Source: Flavobacteriaceae bacterium NBU2977 (lineage in GTDB: Bacteria > Bacteroidota > Bacteroidia > Flavobacteriales > Flavobacteriaceae). Taken from it: a stretch of DNA of 64,000 bases. Both the position numbers and the translations under genes were made by a program. Where the stretch lies: NCBI GenBank assembly GCA_019931105.1, contig JAIOUW010000001.1:744001-808000 (forward strand). The letters run 5' to 3'. This document shows, one piece after another, positions 7,364 through 15,621 of this stretch. Numbering within the stretch: the stretch's first letter is position 1; each line of letters opens with the position of its first letter. The notes below the pieces were generated by a model, which ran no database searches, had not been told where the DNA came from, and worked only from the letters and a program-made list of their open reading frames with translations.

Positions 7364-9565
7364 ATGGAAGTACAGCAGTTCTATTATGATAACAAGATCG
7401 TAAAAAAATTCCTCTATGCGACAATGCTGTGGGGTATAGTGGGTATGACCGTAGGCCTATTGTTGGCCTTTATGTTCTTATTCCCGAATATGACCGATGG
7501 CATATCTTGGTTGAGTTTTGGACGTTTACGGCCATTGCACACCAACGCGGTTATTTTTGCATTCGTGGGCAATGCCATTTTCGCAGGCGTATATTACTCC
7601 ACCCAACGTTTATTAAAGGCACGTATGTTCAGTGATTTGCTGAGCAACATCAATTTCTGGGGCTGGCAATTGATAATCGTTGCCGCGGCCATCACCTTGC
7701 CTTTGGGCTACACCACCTCTAAAGAATATGCAGAACTTGAATGGCCTATCGATATCGCCATTGCCTTGATCTGGGTCGCTTTCGGTGTCAACCTGATCGG
7801 TACAATGATCAAGCGCCGGCAACGTCACCTATATGTTGCCATTTGGTTTTACGTTGCCACTTTTGTAACGGTGGCGGTACTCCATATTTTTAACAGTCTC
7901 GAACTTCCGGTAAGTGCCTTGAAAAGTTATTCGGTCTATGCTGGTGTTCAAGATGCCCTGGTTCAGTGGTGGTACGGTCATAACGCGGTGGCATTCTTCT
8001 TGACCACTCCTTTTTTGGGACTCATGTATTATTTCGTGCCCAAAGCGGCAAATAGGCCTATCTATTCGTATCGACTGTCGATCGTTCACTTTTGGTCCTT
8101 GATTTTTATCTATATATGGGCCGGCCCTCACCATTTATTGTATTCCGCACTACCTGATTGGGCACAAAACCTTGGGGTCGCCTTTTCGGTTATGTTGATC
8201 GCACCTTCTTGGGGCGGTATGATAAACGGATTACTTACCCTTCGTGGGGCATGGGACAAGGTTCGTACCGACCCGACTTTAAAATTTATGGTGGTCGCCA
8301 TTACCGGCTACGGTATGGCTACTTTTGAAGGGCCGATGCTTTCCCTTAAAAATGTGAACGCTATCGCTCACTTTAGTGATTGGATCATTGCCCACGTACA
8401 CGTAGGGGCCCTGGCCTGGAACGGTTTCTTGACCTTTGGTATGATTTATTGGTTGGTACCGAAAATGTTCAAGACACGATTGGCTTCGGTCGGATTGGCA
8501 AATTTTCACTTTTGGATAGGCACCTTGGGCATCATTCTTTATGCATTGCCGATGTACGTCGCAGGTTTCACCCAGGCCTTGATGTGGAAGGATTTCAATC
8601 CTGATGGCACGTTGGTCTACGGCAACTTTTTGGAAACGGTCAACGAAATCATACCCATGTATTGGATGCGTGCTATCGGCGGAAGCCTATATATTATTGG
8701 TGCCATTGTAATGATCTACAATGTCGTGGTCACCATCCGTTCAGGCAGCAAGGTCGAGGACGAACTTGCCGAGGCTGCTCCATTGACACGTGTGGCCAAG
8801 CATAGAACCGCCGGGGAGACCTTTCATACCTGGTTGGAACGTAAACCGATCCAACTGACGATTTTGGCCACCGTTGCCATTTTGATCGGGGGCATCATCC
8901 AGATCGTACCGACAATTTTGGTCAAATCGAACATTCCGACCATAACAAGTGTAAAACCCTACACCCCATTGGAACTGGAAGGTCGCGACCTGTACATACG
9001 CGAAGGTTGTGTGGGATGCCACTCTCAAATGATCCGGCCTTTCAGAAGTGAAGTAGAGCGTTATGGTGAATATGCCAAAGCGGGAGAGTTCGTATACGAC
9101 CATCCCTTCCTATGGGGCAGCAAACGTACAGGCCCCGATTTATTAAGGGTCGGTGGGAAATACTCCGACAACTGGCACTTGAACCACATGTACGACCCGC
9201 AGAGTACCTCTTCAGGTTCCATTATGCCCGCCTATCAATGGCTGGTACGCAATAAACATGACCGTAGCGGAATAGAGGCCAAGATGAGGGCCATGGTCTC
9301 GTTGGGTGTTCCCTACTCGGACGAGGATATTGCCAATGCCCAGGCCAATATGGCCGAACAGGCCGAGCAAATAGAGAAAAACCTTTATACGGATCCCGAT
9401 TTTGCCAAGACTTATGAGGCCGACAAAAAATATGCCGCCGAAAACGGTCAGGAATTCGTGGAAATGCGCGACAGGGAAATCGTCTCGCTCATAGCCTACC
9501 TGCAACGTTTGGGTACGGATATCAAAGTAAAGGATACTGACGAAATGCTATCTCAAAATAAATAG
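7364..9565 (+). CDS. ccoN: cbb3 cytochrome c oxidase, fused subunits I and II (CcoNO)
   Basis: A 733-residue fusion of the catalytic subunit CcoN (about 1-470) and the monoheme cytochrome CcoO (about 480-733), the normal arrangement in Bacteroidota. Visible ligands: His59 and His346 for low-spin heme b, His344 for heme b3, and His206, His256, His257 for CuB. The CcoO part has a membrane anchor and a heme c site CVGCH (Cys549, Cys552, His553). I chose ATG 7364 over a TTG at 7358. The enzyme reduces O2 at low oxygen and pumps protons. Operon with ccoS, ccoQ and ccoP. Confidence 0.96.
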   Translation: MEVQQFYYDNKIVKKFLYATMLWGIVGMTVGLLLAFMFLFPNMTDGISWLSFGRLRPLHTNAVIFAFVGNAIFAGVYYSTQRLLKARMFSDLLSNINFWGWQLIIVAAAITLPLGYTTSKEYAELEWPIDIAIALIWVAFGVNLIGTMIKRRQRHLYVAIWFYVATFVTVAVLHIFNSLELPVSALKSYSVYAGVQDALVQWWYGHNAVAFFLTTPFLGLMYYFVPKAANRPIYSYRLSIVHFWSLIFIYIWAGPHHLLYSALPDWAQNLGVAFSVMLIAPSWGGMINGLLTLRGAWDKVRTDPTLKFMVVAITGYGMATFEGPMLSLKNVNAIAHFSDWIIAHVHVGALAWNGFLTFGMIYWLVPKMFKTRLASVGLANFHFWIGTLGIILYALPMYVAGFTQALMWKDFNPDGTLVYGNFLETVNEIIPMYWMRAIGGSLYIIGAIVMIYNVVVTIRSGSKVEDELAEAAPLTRVAKHRTAGETFHTWLERKPIQLTILATVAILIGGIIQIVPTILVKSNIPTITSVKPYTPLELEGRDLYIREGCVGCHSQMIRPFRSEVERYGEYAKAGEFVYDHPFLWGSKRTGPDLLRVGGKYSDNWHLNHMYDPQSTSSGSIMPAYQWLVRNKHDRSGIEAKMRAMVSLGVPYSDEDIANAQANMAEQAEQIEKNLYTDPDFAKTYEADKKYAAENGQEFVEMRDREIVSLIAYLQRLGTDIKVKDTDEMLSQNK

Positions 9566-9569
9566 GATA

Positions 9570-9659
9570 TGGGATGTTCGACATCGGATTAAAGAAAAGA
9601 GGACGATATTTTTCAACGATCCAGTCGAACATCCCACTTCTAAAATCTAACATCTAAAA
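9570..9659. repeat. intra-operon inverted repeat with heptamer repeats
   Basis: TGGGATGTTCGAC (9570-9582) and its exact reverse complement (9624-9636) flank a 41-base AG-rich loop, giving a 13-bp perfect stem. Three 7-base units follow: TCTAAAA, TCTAACA, TCTAAAA (9639-9659). The element fills the whole gap between ccoNO and ccoQ, an otherwise tightly packed operon. It could be one copy of a dispersed intergenic repeat, or an mRNA-processing or stability hairpin that sets the subunit ratio. There is no T-run after the stem, so a simple terminator is unlikely. Confidence 0.7.
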
Positions 9660-9665
9660 AGAGTC

Positions 9666-9863
9666 ATGCTAAAATTTGTAAAAAACCACATGGAGAGTAT
9701 CGAAGGTGTAGCTACCTACCCCATGATATCGCTACTTATCTTCTTTGTTTTTTTTGCGCTGCTTTTTTGGTGGGTATTTACCGCCTCGAAAGCGTACATC
9801 AAAGAAGTCAGCGAACTGCCTTTGGAAAATGATAACAACCAACCTAAAGAAGATTTATTATGA
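9666..9863 (+). CDS. ccoQ: cbb3 oxidase subunit CcoQ/FixQ-like
   Basis: A 65-residue protein with one transmembrane helix (about 20-42; LLIFFVFFALLFWWVFTASK) and a short charged C-terminus. Small size, single helix and position between ccoNO and ccoP identify it as CcoQ, which stabilises the oxidase complex. Its stop overlaps the ccoP start (ATGA), showing translational coupling. Confidence 0.85.
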   Translation: MLKFVKNHMESIEGVATYPMISLLIFFVFFALLFWWVFTASKAYIKEVSELPLENDNNQPKEDLL

Positions 9864-10819
9864 GAACGAATATTCCTTGGTGGATACGCATCCCCGTACT
9901 GTTTTTCCTCATTCTCGGACTGATGGAATACTTTATAGATTCCGGTGACAAACCGGCCTTTATCGAATACCCGATCACCCAGTTCTTCATGTTGATGGTA
10001 TTGTTGATCTTGATCGCCATCGAATTAATTCTGAATTCGGTTGAAAATGTGATGTTCCAATCAATGACCAAAGAGGCACAGACCCGTTATCTCGAATCGA
10101 AGTCAAAGGCCTGGGAATGGGAATGGGGCAAAAATTTCTGGAAAAAAATCACTGGAAACAAACCCATCGAGAAAGAGGGCGAAATCATTCTCGATCACAA
10201 TTACGACGGTATTCGTGAATTGGACAACAATTTGCCGCCATGGTGGGTCTGGATGTTCTATGCAACCATTATTTTCGGTGTCATCTATTTGGTAAGGTTC
10301 CATATTTTTAAAGATTACGACCAAGATTTGGAGTATGAACAGGAAGTAGCCGCTGCCCAATTGGAAATCGAGGCCTACAAAAAAACGGCCAAAGGTTTGG
10401 TAGATGCCAGTACCGTTGAGCTTTTGACCGATGCAGCCGACATTAGCGCGGGCAAGACGGTTTTTGAAAACAACTGTGTAGCCTGCCATATGGCCGATGG
10501 CGGTGGCGGTATCGGGCCGAACCTGGCCGACGACCACTGGATCTTGGGAGGAGGTATTAAAGAAGTATTTACGACCATATCGGAAGGCGGTCGCGACGGC
10601 AAGGGTATGATTTCATGGAAACAAACCCTTAAACCGGTCGAAATGGCACAGGTAGCAAGCTACATTTTGCAAGAAATAACCGGTACCACGCCCGCCAATC
10701 CGAAAGCTCCAGAAGGTGAGCTATGGGTAGATCCGAACGTACCGAAACAGGAAATTCCCGAACAGGTCACTGATTCGACCATAGTCGTAACCGACTCGAC
10801 AACGGTGGCGATCAATTGA
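9860..10819 (+). CDS. ccoP: cbb3 oxidase cytochrome c subunit CcoP (monoheme)
   Basis: A 319-residue membrane cytochrome: two helices near the N-terminus (about 10-28 and 38-60), a third at about 128-147 (PPWWVWMFYATIIFG, the usual CcoP anchor), then one cytochrome c domain with CVACH (Cys206, Cys209, His210). Proteobacterial CcoP has two hemes; only one CxxCH is present here, as in other Bacteroidota, and the N-terminus is extended. It passes electrons from soluble cytochromes to CcoO/CcoN. Confidence 0.93.
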   Translation: MRTNIPWWIRIPVLFFLILGLMEYFIDSGDKPAFIEYPITQFFMLMVLLILIAIELILNSVENVMFQSMTKEAQTRYLESKSKAWEWEWGKNFWKKITGNKPIEKEGEIILDHNYDGIRELDNNLPPWWVWMFYATIIFGVIYLVRFHIFKDYDQDLEYEQEVAAAQLEIEAYKKTAKGLVDASTVELLTDAADISAGKTVFENNCVACHMADGGGGIGPNLADDHWILGGGIKEVFTTISEGGRDGKGMISWKQTLKPVEMAQVASYILQEITGTTPANPKAPEGELWVDPNVPKQEIPEQVTDSTIVVTDSTTVAIN

Positions 10820-10873
10820 TTACAATATTCCCAATGAGGTCGTGAGGGACTAGCTGAGCAGAAGGAAAAAGAA

Positions 10874-12292
10874 ATGGCACAGGATCAGGAAAATTTTAGG
10901 GATTCCATCGGCACCATTAAAGAAGATGGCAAAAGGGCTTGGGTTTTTCCTAAAAAACCGAGTGGCAAGTTTTACAACTACCGAAAATACGTCAGCTATT
11001 TCTTGTTGATTTTCTTGGTGACCTCACCTTTTATAAAAATCAACGGTAACCAGTTCTTGATGTTCAATGTTCTTGAACGTCGTTTCAACATTTTCGGTTT
11101 CCCGTTTTATCCACAGGATTTTCACCTCTTTGTAATCTCGATGATTATCGGGGTCATTTTTATCGCCCTGTTCACCGTAGCTTTCGGGCGTATTTTCTGC
11201 GGATGGATGTGCCCCCAGACTATTTTTTTGGAGATGGTCTTTCGAAGGATCGAATATTGGATCGACGGCGACCGCGGCGCACAGATCAAATTGGACCGCC
11301 AACCTTGGAATGCGGAGAAAATCAGGAAACGGGTATTAAAATGGACGATTTTCTTTATCATTTCATTTATCATAGCCAATGTTTTCTTGGCCTATCTCAT
11401 AGGTAGCGATCGCCTAATCCAATACATCACAGACGGGCCGTTACGCCACATCAGTACAATGGTCTCACTATTGATCTTTACGGCAGTCTTTTATTTTGTG
11501 TTCGCATGGTTCAGAGAGCAGGTCTGTATCATCGCTTGTCCGTATGGACGAATGCAGGGCGTTCTATTGGACAACAAATCGATTGTCGTAGCCTACGACC
11601 ATAAAAGGGGCGAAGGTGAAAACGGTCGAAAAAAATGGCGAAAGAACGAAGACCGCCAGGCACTCGGCCATGGCGATTGTATCGATTGTTCTCAATGTGT
11701 GAACGTTTGTCCGACGGGAATAGATATCAGAAACGGGACCCAGCTTGAATGCGTAAACTGTACCGCCTGCATCGACGAGTGCGATACCATAATGGAAAAG
11801 GTAAACCTCCCAAAAGGGTTGATCCGCTATGCCAGTGAAGACGAGATTACCAAAAAAGAAAAATTCAAGTTCACCCCGCGCCTGAAAGGCTATACCGCCG
11901 TATTGACCATTTTGACAGGGGTATTGATCGGTATGCTTTTCTTGAGAAACGACCTAGAGGCCAACATTCTAAGGTTGCCCGGGCAGTTATACGAACACAA
12001 GGAAGGCAATATTATAAGCAATGTATATACCTATAAGTTGTTGAATAAAACTACCGAAGATGTCAAAGATGTTACCTTTAGATTGATATCCCATAAAGGA
12101 GAAATCAAACTGGTACGCCACGAAAGTTTCATTGTACCTGCCGAAGAATTGGCCGAGGGCACCTTGTTCATCGAAATCAACGCATCTGAACTCAATGGTG
12201 ATAAAGACAAACTGAAAATCGGGGTCTATAGCAATGATAAATTGGTCGAAACGACAACTGCAAGATTTTTGGCGCCGAGAAGCTATAATTAG
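10874..12292 (+). CDS. ccoG: cbb3 oxidase accessory ferredoxin-like membrane protein CcoG
   Basis: A 472-residue polyferredoxin: five or so transmembrane helices, the NapH-like motifs CGWMCPQ and CIIACPYGR, then two 4Fe-4S clusters CIDCSQCVNVCP and CVNCTACIDEC in the cytoplasmic loop, and a C-terminal periplasmic Ig-like domain. CcoG (RdxA/FixG) is known as a Cu(II) reductase that feeds Cu(I) to the CuB assembly route. It lies 54 bases after ccoP and 6 before fixH. Confidence 0.94.
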   Translation: MAQDQENFRDSIGTIKEDGKRAWVFPKKPSGKFYNYRKYVSYFLLIFLVTSPFIKINGNQFLMFNVLERRFNIFGFPFYPQDFHLFVISMIIGVIFIALFTVAFGRIFCGWMCPQTIFLEMVFRRIEYWIDGDRGAQIKLDRQPWNAEKIRKRVLKWTIFFIISFIIANVFLAYLIGSDRLIQYITDGPLRHISTMVSLLIFTAVFYFVFAWFREQVCIIACPYGRMQGVLLDNKSIVVAYDHKRGEGENGRKKWRKNEDRQALGHGDCIDCSQCVNVCPTGIDIRNGTQLECVNCTACIDECDTIMEKVNLPKGLIRYASEDEITKKEKFKFTPRLKGYTAVLTILTGVLIGMLFLRNDLEANILRLPGQLYEHKEGNIISNVYTYKLLNKTTEDVKDVTFRLISHKGEIKLVRHESFIVPAEELAEGTLFIEINASELNGDKDKLKIGVYSNDKLVETTTARFLAPRSYN

Positions 12293-12298
12293 AATACT

Positions 12299-12745
12299 AT
12301 GAAAATAAATTGGGGAACAGGCATCGTAATCGCTTTCATCGTATTCATAAGTTTTATACTATTCTTTGTAGTTCGCATGGCAACCGATGATCGCGCCAAT
12401 CACGATTTGGTCACAAAAGATTATTATAAAGACGAGCTTGGTTACCAAAAAGAAATCGACGCAGAGACCAGTGCCAAGAATGCCGATCTCAAATTAAAGT
12501 TAAAAAGAACACCTGACGGGTTGTTGGTCGTCTTTCCTGAGAAGGTAGATACTAAAAAGTTAGAAGGCAATGTGTTCCTATATAGACCATCCAATAAGCA
12601 CTTGGATTTCGACTTACCCATAAGTTTATCCAATTCACATTTGCTCATACCTGACAAACGCCTGTTGGATGGTCGCTGGGACATAAAAATCTCATGGAAG
12701 TATCTAGGAGAGGAATATTTGCACAAAGAAAGTATAACCTATTGA
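12299..12745 (+). CDS. fixH: FixH family protein (CcoH)
   Basis: A 148-residue single-pass membrane protein: helix at about 7-28, then LVTKDYYKDELGYQKEID, the signature of the FixH/CcoH family, and a periplasmic beta domain. FixH/CcoH stabilises cbb3 during late assembly. It is separated from the next start by one base. Confidence 0.92.
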   Translation: MKINWGTGIVIAFIVFISFILFFVVRMATDDRANHDLVTKDYYKDELGYQKEIDAETSAKNADLKLKLKRTPDGLLVVFPEKVDTKKLEGNVFLYRPSNKHLDFDLPISLSNSHLLIPDKRLLDGRWDIKISWKYLGEEYLHKESITY

Positions 12746-12746
12746 A

Positions 12747-13451
12747 ATGCTGTTATCCGCAATAATACTGGGTCTTATGGGAAGCCTCCACTGCGTGGGC
12801 ATGTGCGGCCCCATTGCCTTTATGCTTCCGGTAGACAGGTCGAACAATTTTAAAAAATTCGGTCAGATATTTATCTATCATTTCGGAAGGCTCATGGCCT
12901 ATGGCATTATCGGGCTGGTTTTTGGTCTCGTGGGCAAAGGCCTGTATATTTTCGGAATGCAACAAAAACTATCGATTGCAATCGGTGTCTTGATGATCGT
13001 TATAGTACTCGTTCCTTACAGAACATTTGCCAAATACAACTTTTCAAAGCCGGTTTATAGAATTATATCGAGTATAAAAAACCGTCTTGGTCAAGAGCTC
13101 AAAAAGAAAACCCCGGATACATTTCTGACCATTGGATTTTTAAACGGATTCTTGCCATGCGGCCTTGTCTATATGGCCTTGTTCGGCGCCATCGCTATGG
13201 GTAACGCCGTTGAGGGCAGCCTATACATGGTATTGTTCGGGTTGGGAACTATTCCCCTCATGACCAGTGCCATCTATTTCGGAAACCTTCTTAAAGTAGG
13301 GGCTCGAAGAAAAGTACAAAAAATGATTCCGGCCTTTGTGGTCCTGGTGGCCCTACTTTTTATATTGCGCGGTCTCGGTCTGGGCATACCGTACGTGTCG
13401 CCCAAACCCGTTACCGAGATGATTACGGCAGAAGTGCAATGCCATAACTAG
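12747..13451 (+). CDS. TauE/SafE-family (UreH-like) membrane protein of the cco operon
   Basis: A 234-residue protein with six or seven transmembrane helices. It starts with GLMGSLHCVGMCGPIAF, whose His-Cys and Met-Cys pairs look like a Cu(I) relay, and repeats the hinge FLPCGLVYMALFGA at about 140-155. Proteins of this type regularly close cco operons and are thought to take part in copper handling for the oxidase. Direct function is not proven. It is fused tightly to fixH. Confidence 0.88.
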   Translation: MLLSAIILGLMGSLHCVGMCGPIAFMLPVDRSNNFKKFGQIFIYHFGRLMAYGIIGLVFGLVGKGLYIFGMQQKLSIAIGVLMIVIVLVPYRTFAKYNFSKPVYRIISSIKNRLGQELKKKTPDTFLTIGFLNGFLPCGLVYMALFGAIAMGNAVEGSLYMVLFGLGTIPLMTSAIYFGNLLKVGARRKVQKMIPAFVVLVALLFILRGLGLGIPYVSPKPVTEMITAEVQCHN

Positions 13452-13468
13452 AACATAACTGCTAACAT

Positions 13469-13957
13469 GTGAAAACCATACCGAACGACATTGTACTCAG
13501 GCCGCGGTTTCAGTTAGAAGTTCCCGACCATCACGAGAAACTGCTTAAGGCTTTTGAAGACTCAGAGGTCAAACCGTTTCTGGTAAAAAGGTTGGACGAG
13601 CATATTTTTATAAAGTTCAATGCGAAGCACAATCATTTTTGGTCTCCACAATTACATTTAGAGATTGTCGAAATGGATGAAAACAATAGTCGGCTCTTTG
13701 GTATTTTCGGGCCCAACCCCACCCTATGGACCTTTTTCATGTTCCTGCATTTTGGCGTTGCGACCATATTCATCATATTAGGAATTTGGGCCTATTCAAG
13801 TTCTTCATTGGGCAAATCGTACACCCTTCAACTAGCCCTTATGGGCTTTATGGTCGTTTTGTGGGTCGTGCTCTATTTCTTCGGAAGGGTGGGCAAACAT
13901 AAAGGAAAACCGCAGATGCATGAGCTTTACCAGTTTATGTCGAGGGTTTTGACTTGA
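13469..13957 (+). CDS. membrane protein of unknown function at the end of the cco operon
   Basis: A 162-residue protein. The start is a GTG at 13469 overlapping an abortive ATG-TGA, 17 bases after the previous stop. The first 80 residues are soluble (DIVLRPRFQLEVPDHHEKLL...), followed by two transmembrane helices (about 88-108 and 118-140). The soluble part has beta alternation with His-rich HNHFWSPQLHLEI. It is co-directional with and close to the cco genes, so an accessory role or simple co-transcription is possible. No family is recognised. Confidence 0.75.
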   Translation: MKTIPNDIVLRPRFQLEVPDHHEKLLKAFEDSEVKPFLVKRLDEHIFIKFNAKHNHFWSPQLHLEIVEMDENNSRLFGIFGPNPTLWTFFMFLHFGVATIFIILGIWAYSSSSLGKSYTLQLALMGFMVVLWVVLYFFGRVGKHKGKPQMHELYQFMSRVLT

Positions 13958-14015
13958 AAATTTTTTAAATCATGGCATGGTTCATATATTTAACGCCCAA
14001 ATACTCGAACACTAG

Positions 14016-15485
14016 ATGAAACACATTTTTTTATTTTTACTGATAGCGAGCCCATATTTTTTTACGCATGGCCTTTATGCGCAAGAAGTCGAGGCGAACG
14101 AACCGACCGGTATAGAGAACGTAGCCTATAAATGGGGCAAGATGGCTTTGGATGCCACGGCATCCGACACGGAGCGTTTCAAACCAAGACCGACCATAAC
14201 CTCCCGTTATTTAGGCCTGATTTTCGTATCCATTTTCGATGCATGGTCACGCTATGATGAAAATGCAGTTCCTGTGTACTTGAAGAATGTAGACCGGAGA
14301 CCCGCAAAAGAACATAGTATTGGCAACAAAGAAATCGCCATAAGCTATGCCGCTTTTGGGGCAATGAAGGAATATTATTATTCCGATACCGAAATGTTCC
14401 GAAAGCTAATGGTCGAACTGGGTCTCGATCCCGATAATGTCTCCATGGATCCAAATACGCCCGAAGGCATTGGCAATCTTGCGGCAAAAGCGGTCATCGA
14501 AGCCCGAAAGAACGATGGTAGTAACCAGTACGGTGAAGTAGAAGGATCTAACGGCGAACCCTATTTTGACTATACGAACTACAATCCGGTCAACACTGCC
14601 GACCTAAATACGGATATCAATCGTTGGCAACCTAAATACTTTTCAGACGGAAAAGGCGGGCAATATGCTCCTGGTTGCCTTACCCCTTTTTGGCAGCATG
14701 TAAAACCGATAACCTTGAAGTCTGCCGATCAGTTCAGGCCAGGCCCTCCGCCAATGGTAGGTTCTGAACAACTTGAAAAGGAAGTCAAAGAAGTCATCGA
14801 CCTACAGGCCAACCTTACCGATGAAGACAAAGCTTTGGTAGAATTTATGCGTGATGGACCACAGTCGGTACAACAGGCGGGACATTGGTTAAAATTCGCC
14901 CAAGATGTTTCCAGAAGGGACAACCATACTCTCGACGAGGATGTAAAAATGTATTTTCTTGTTGAAATCGTCGCAATGGATGCCTTTATTGCCTCATGGG
15001 ATTCTAAGATGTTCTATGACTATGCGCGGCCGTACGCCCTCGTACACGATTACTATCAAGATCAGGTCATCAAAGCATGGGGCGGACCCGGAAAAGGTGT
15101 GATAGAAATGCAGGGCGATCAGTGGCGACCTTATTCGCCCGATATCTTTTTATGTCCGCCCTTCCCTAGTTATACTTCTGGCCATAGTACTATTAGTGGG
15201 GCTTGTGGAGAAGCGCTCAGGCTTTTTACAGGAGACGATTATTTTGGTGAGCAGGTCGAACTGATTCCCGGCTCGATGACCGAAACCGATTCGAAAAATT
15301 TCGGCGAACCTGTCATACTCAAATTCCCAACTTTTACAGAAACGGCCAATATGGCCGGTATATCGCGTGTCATGGGCGGTTACCATATTCAAGCTGATAA
15401 TGTAGCAGGACTACAATTAGGTCGTGATGTGGCAGCCGAAGCTTGGAAGTTCTATAACAGTCATTTGGGCAAACCTATAAACTAA
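14016..15485 (+). CDS. vanadium-dependent haloperoxidase-type PAP2 protein, exported
   Basis: A 489-residue protein with a Sec signal peptide (about 1-22, cut near YAQ). The full vanadate-binding signature is present: Lys331-x6-Arg338-Pro, Ser388-Gly389-His390 and Ser450-Arg451-x5-His457. These residues define vanadium haloperoxidases and acid phosphatases of the PAP2 superfamily. The length and long N-terminal helical part point to haloperoxidase, which would oxidise halides with H2O2 outside the cytoplasm; marine Flavobacteriia are known to carry such enzymes. Halide choice cannot be read from sequence. It is monocistronic, with a terminator right after it. Confidence 0.85.
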   Translation: MKHIFLFLLIASPYFFTHGLYAQEVEANEPTGIENVAYKWGKMALDATASDTERFKPRPTITSRYLGLIFVSIFDAWSRYDENAVPVYLKNVDRRPAKEHSIGNKEIAISYAAFGAMKEYYYSDTEMFRKLMVELGLDPDNVSMDPNTPEGIGNLAAKAVIEARKNDGSNQYGEVEGSNGEPYFDYTNYNPVNTADLNTDINRWQPKYFSDGKGGQYAPGCLTPFWQHVKPITLKSADQFRPGPPPMVGSEQLEKEVKEVIDLQANLTDEDKALVEFMRDGPQSVQQAGHWLKFAQDVSRRDNHTLDEDVKMYFLVEIVAMDAFIASWDSKMFYDYARPYALVHDYYQDQVIKAWGGPGKGVIEMQGDQWRPYSPDIFLCPPFPSYTSGHSTISGACGEALRLFTGDDYFGEQVELIPGSMTETDSKNFGEPVILKFPTFTETANMAGISRVMGGYHIQADNVAGLQLGRDVAAEAWKFYNSHLGKPIN

Positions 15486-15504
15486 CACAGATTGTTGCAA
15501 TTTG

Positions 15505-15533
15505 AAGGGGAGACCATTGGTTTCCCCTTTTTT
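15505..15533 (+). terminator. Rho-independent terminator after the haloperoxidase gene
   Basis: An 11-bp stem (15505-15515 with 15519-15529, one G-T pair), three-base loop, then four Ts. It lies 20 bases past the stop codon. Confidence 0.9.
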
Positions 15534-15550
15534 GTTACCAGCATCTTGAG

Positions 15551-15598
15551 AAACATGACATAGCTCATGTTTTTAGTGGGTATTCCTATTGAAATTTG
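15551..15598 (+). promoter_or_regulatory. Crp/Fnr-type class II promoter of the CoA-transferase operon
   Basis: AAACATGA-CATAGC-TCATGTTT (15551-15572) is a perfect 8-6-8 dyad, the best copy in the window. Centre 15561.5; GAAATTTG (15591-15598, one mismatch to TAnnTTTG) begins exactly 29.5 bases downstream. The start codon used (15622) lies 24 bases after the -7 element. Confidence 0.75.
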
Positions 15599-15621
15599 CC
15601 CCTTCAAATTATTCCAAAAAA

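Noticed and set aside
9570-9636. Terminator inside the cco operon
   Set aside because: The 41-base loop and lack of a T-run argue against intrinsic termination, and ccoQ/ccoP need to be expressed with ccoNO.
15589-15621. TTG start adding 11 residues to the CoA-transferase
   Set aside because: It overlaps the predicted -7 element, which must lie upstream of the transcript start; ATG 15622 matches the family N-terminus.
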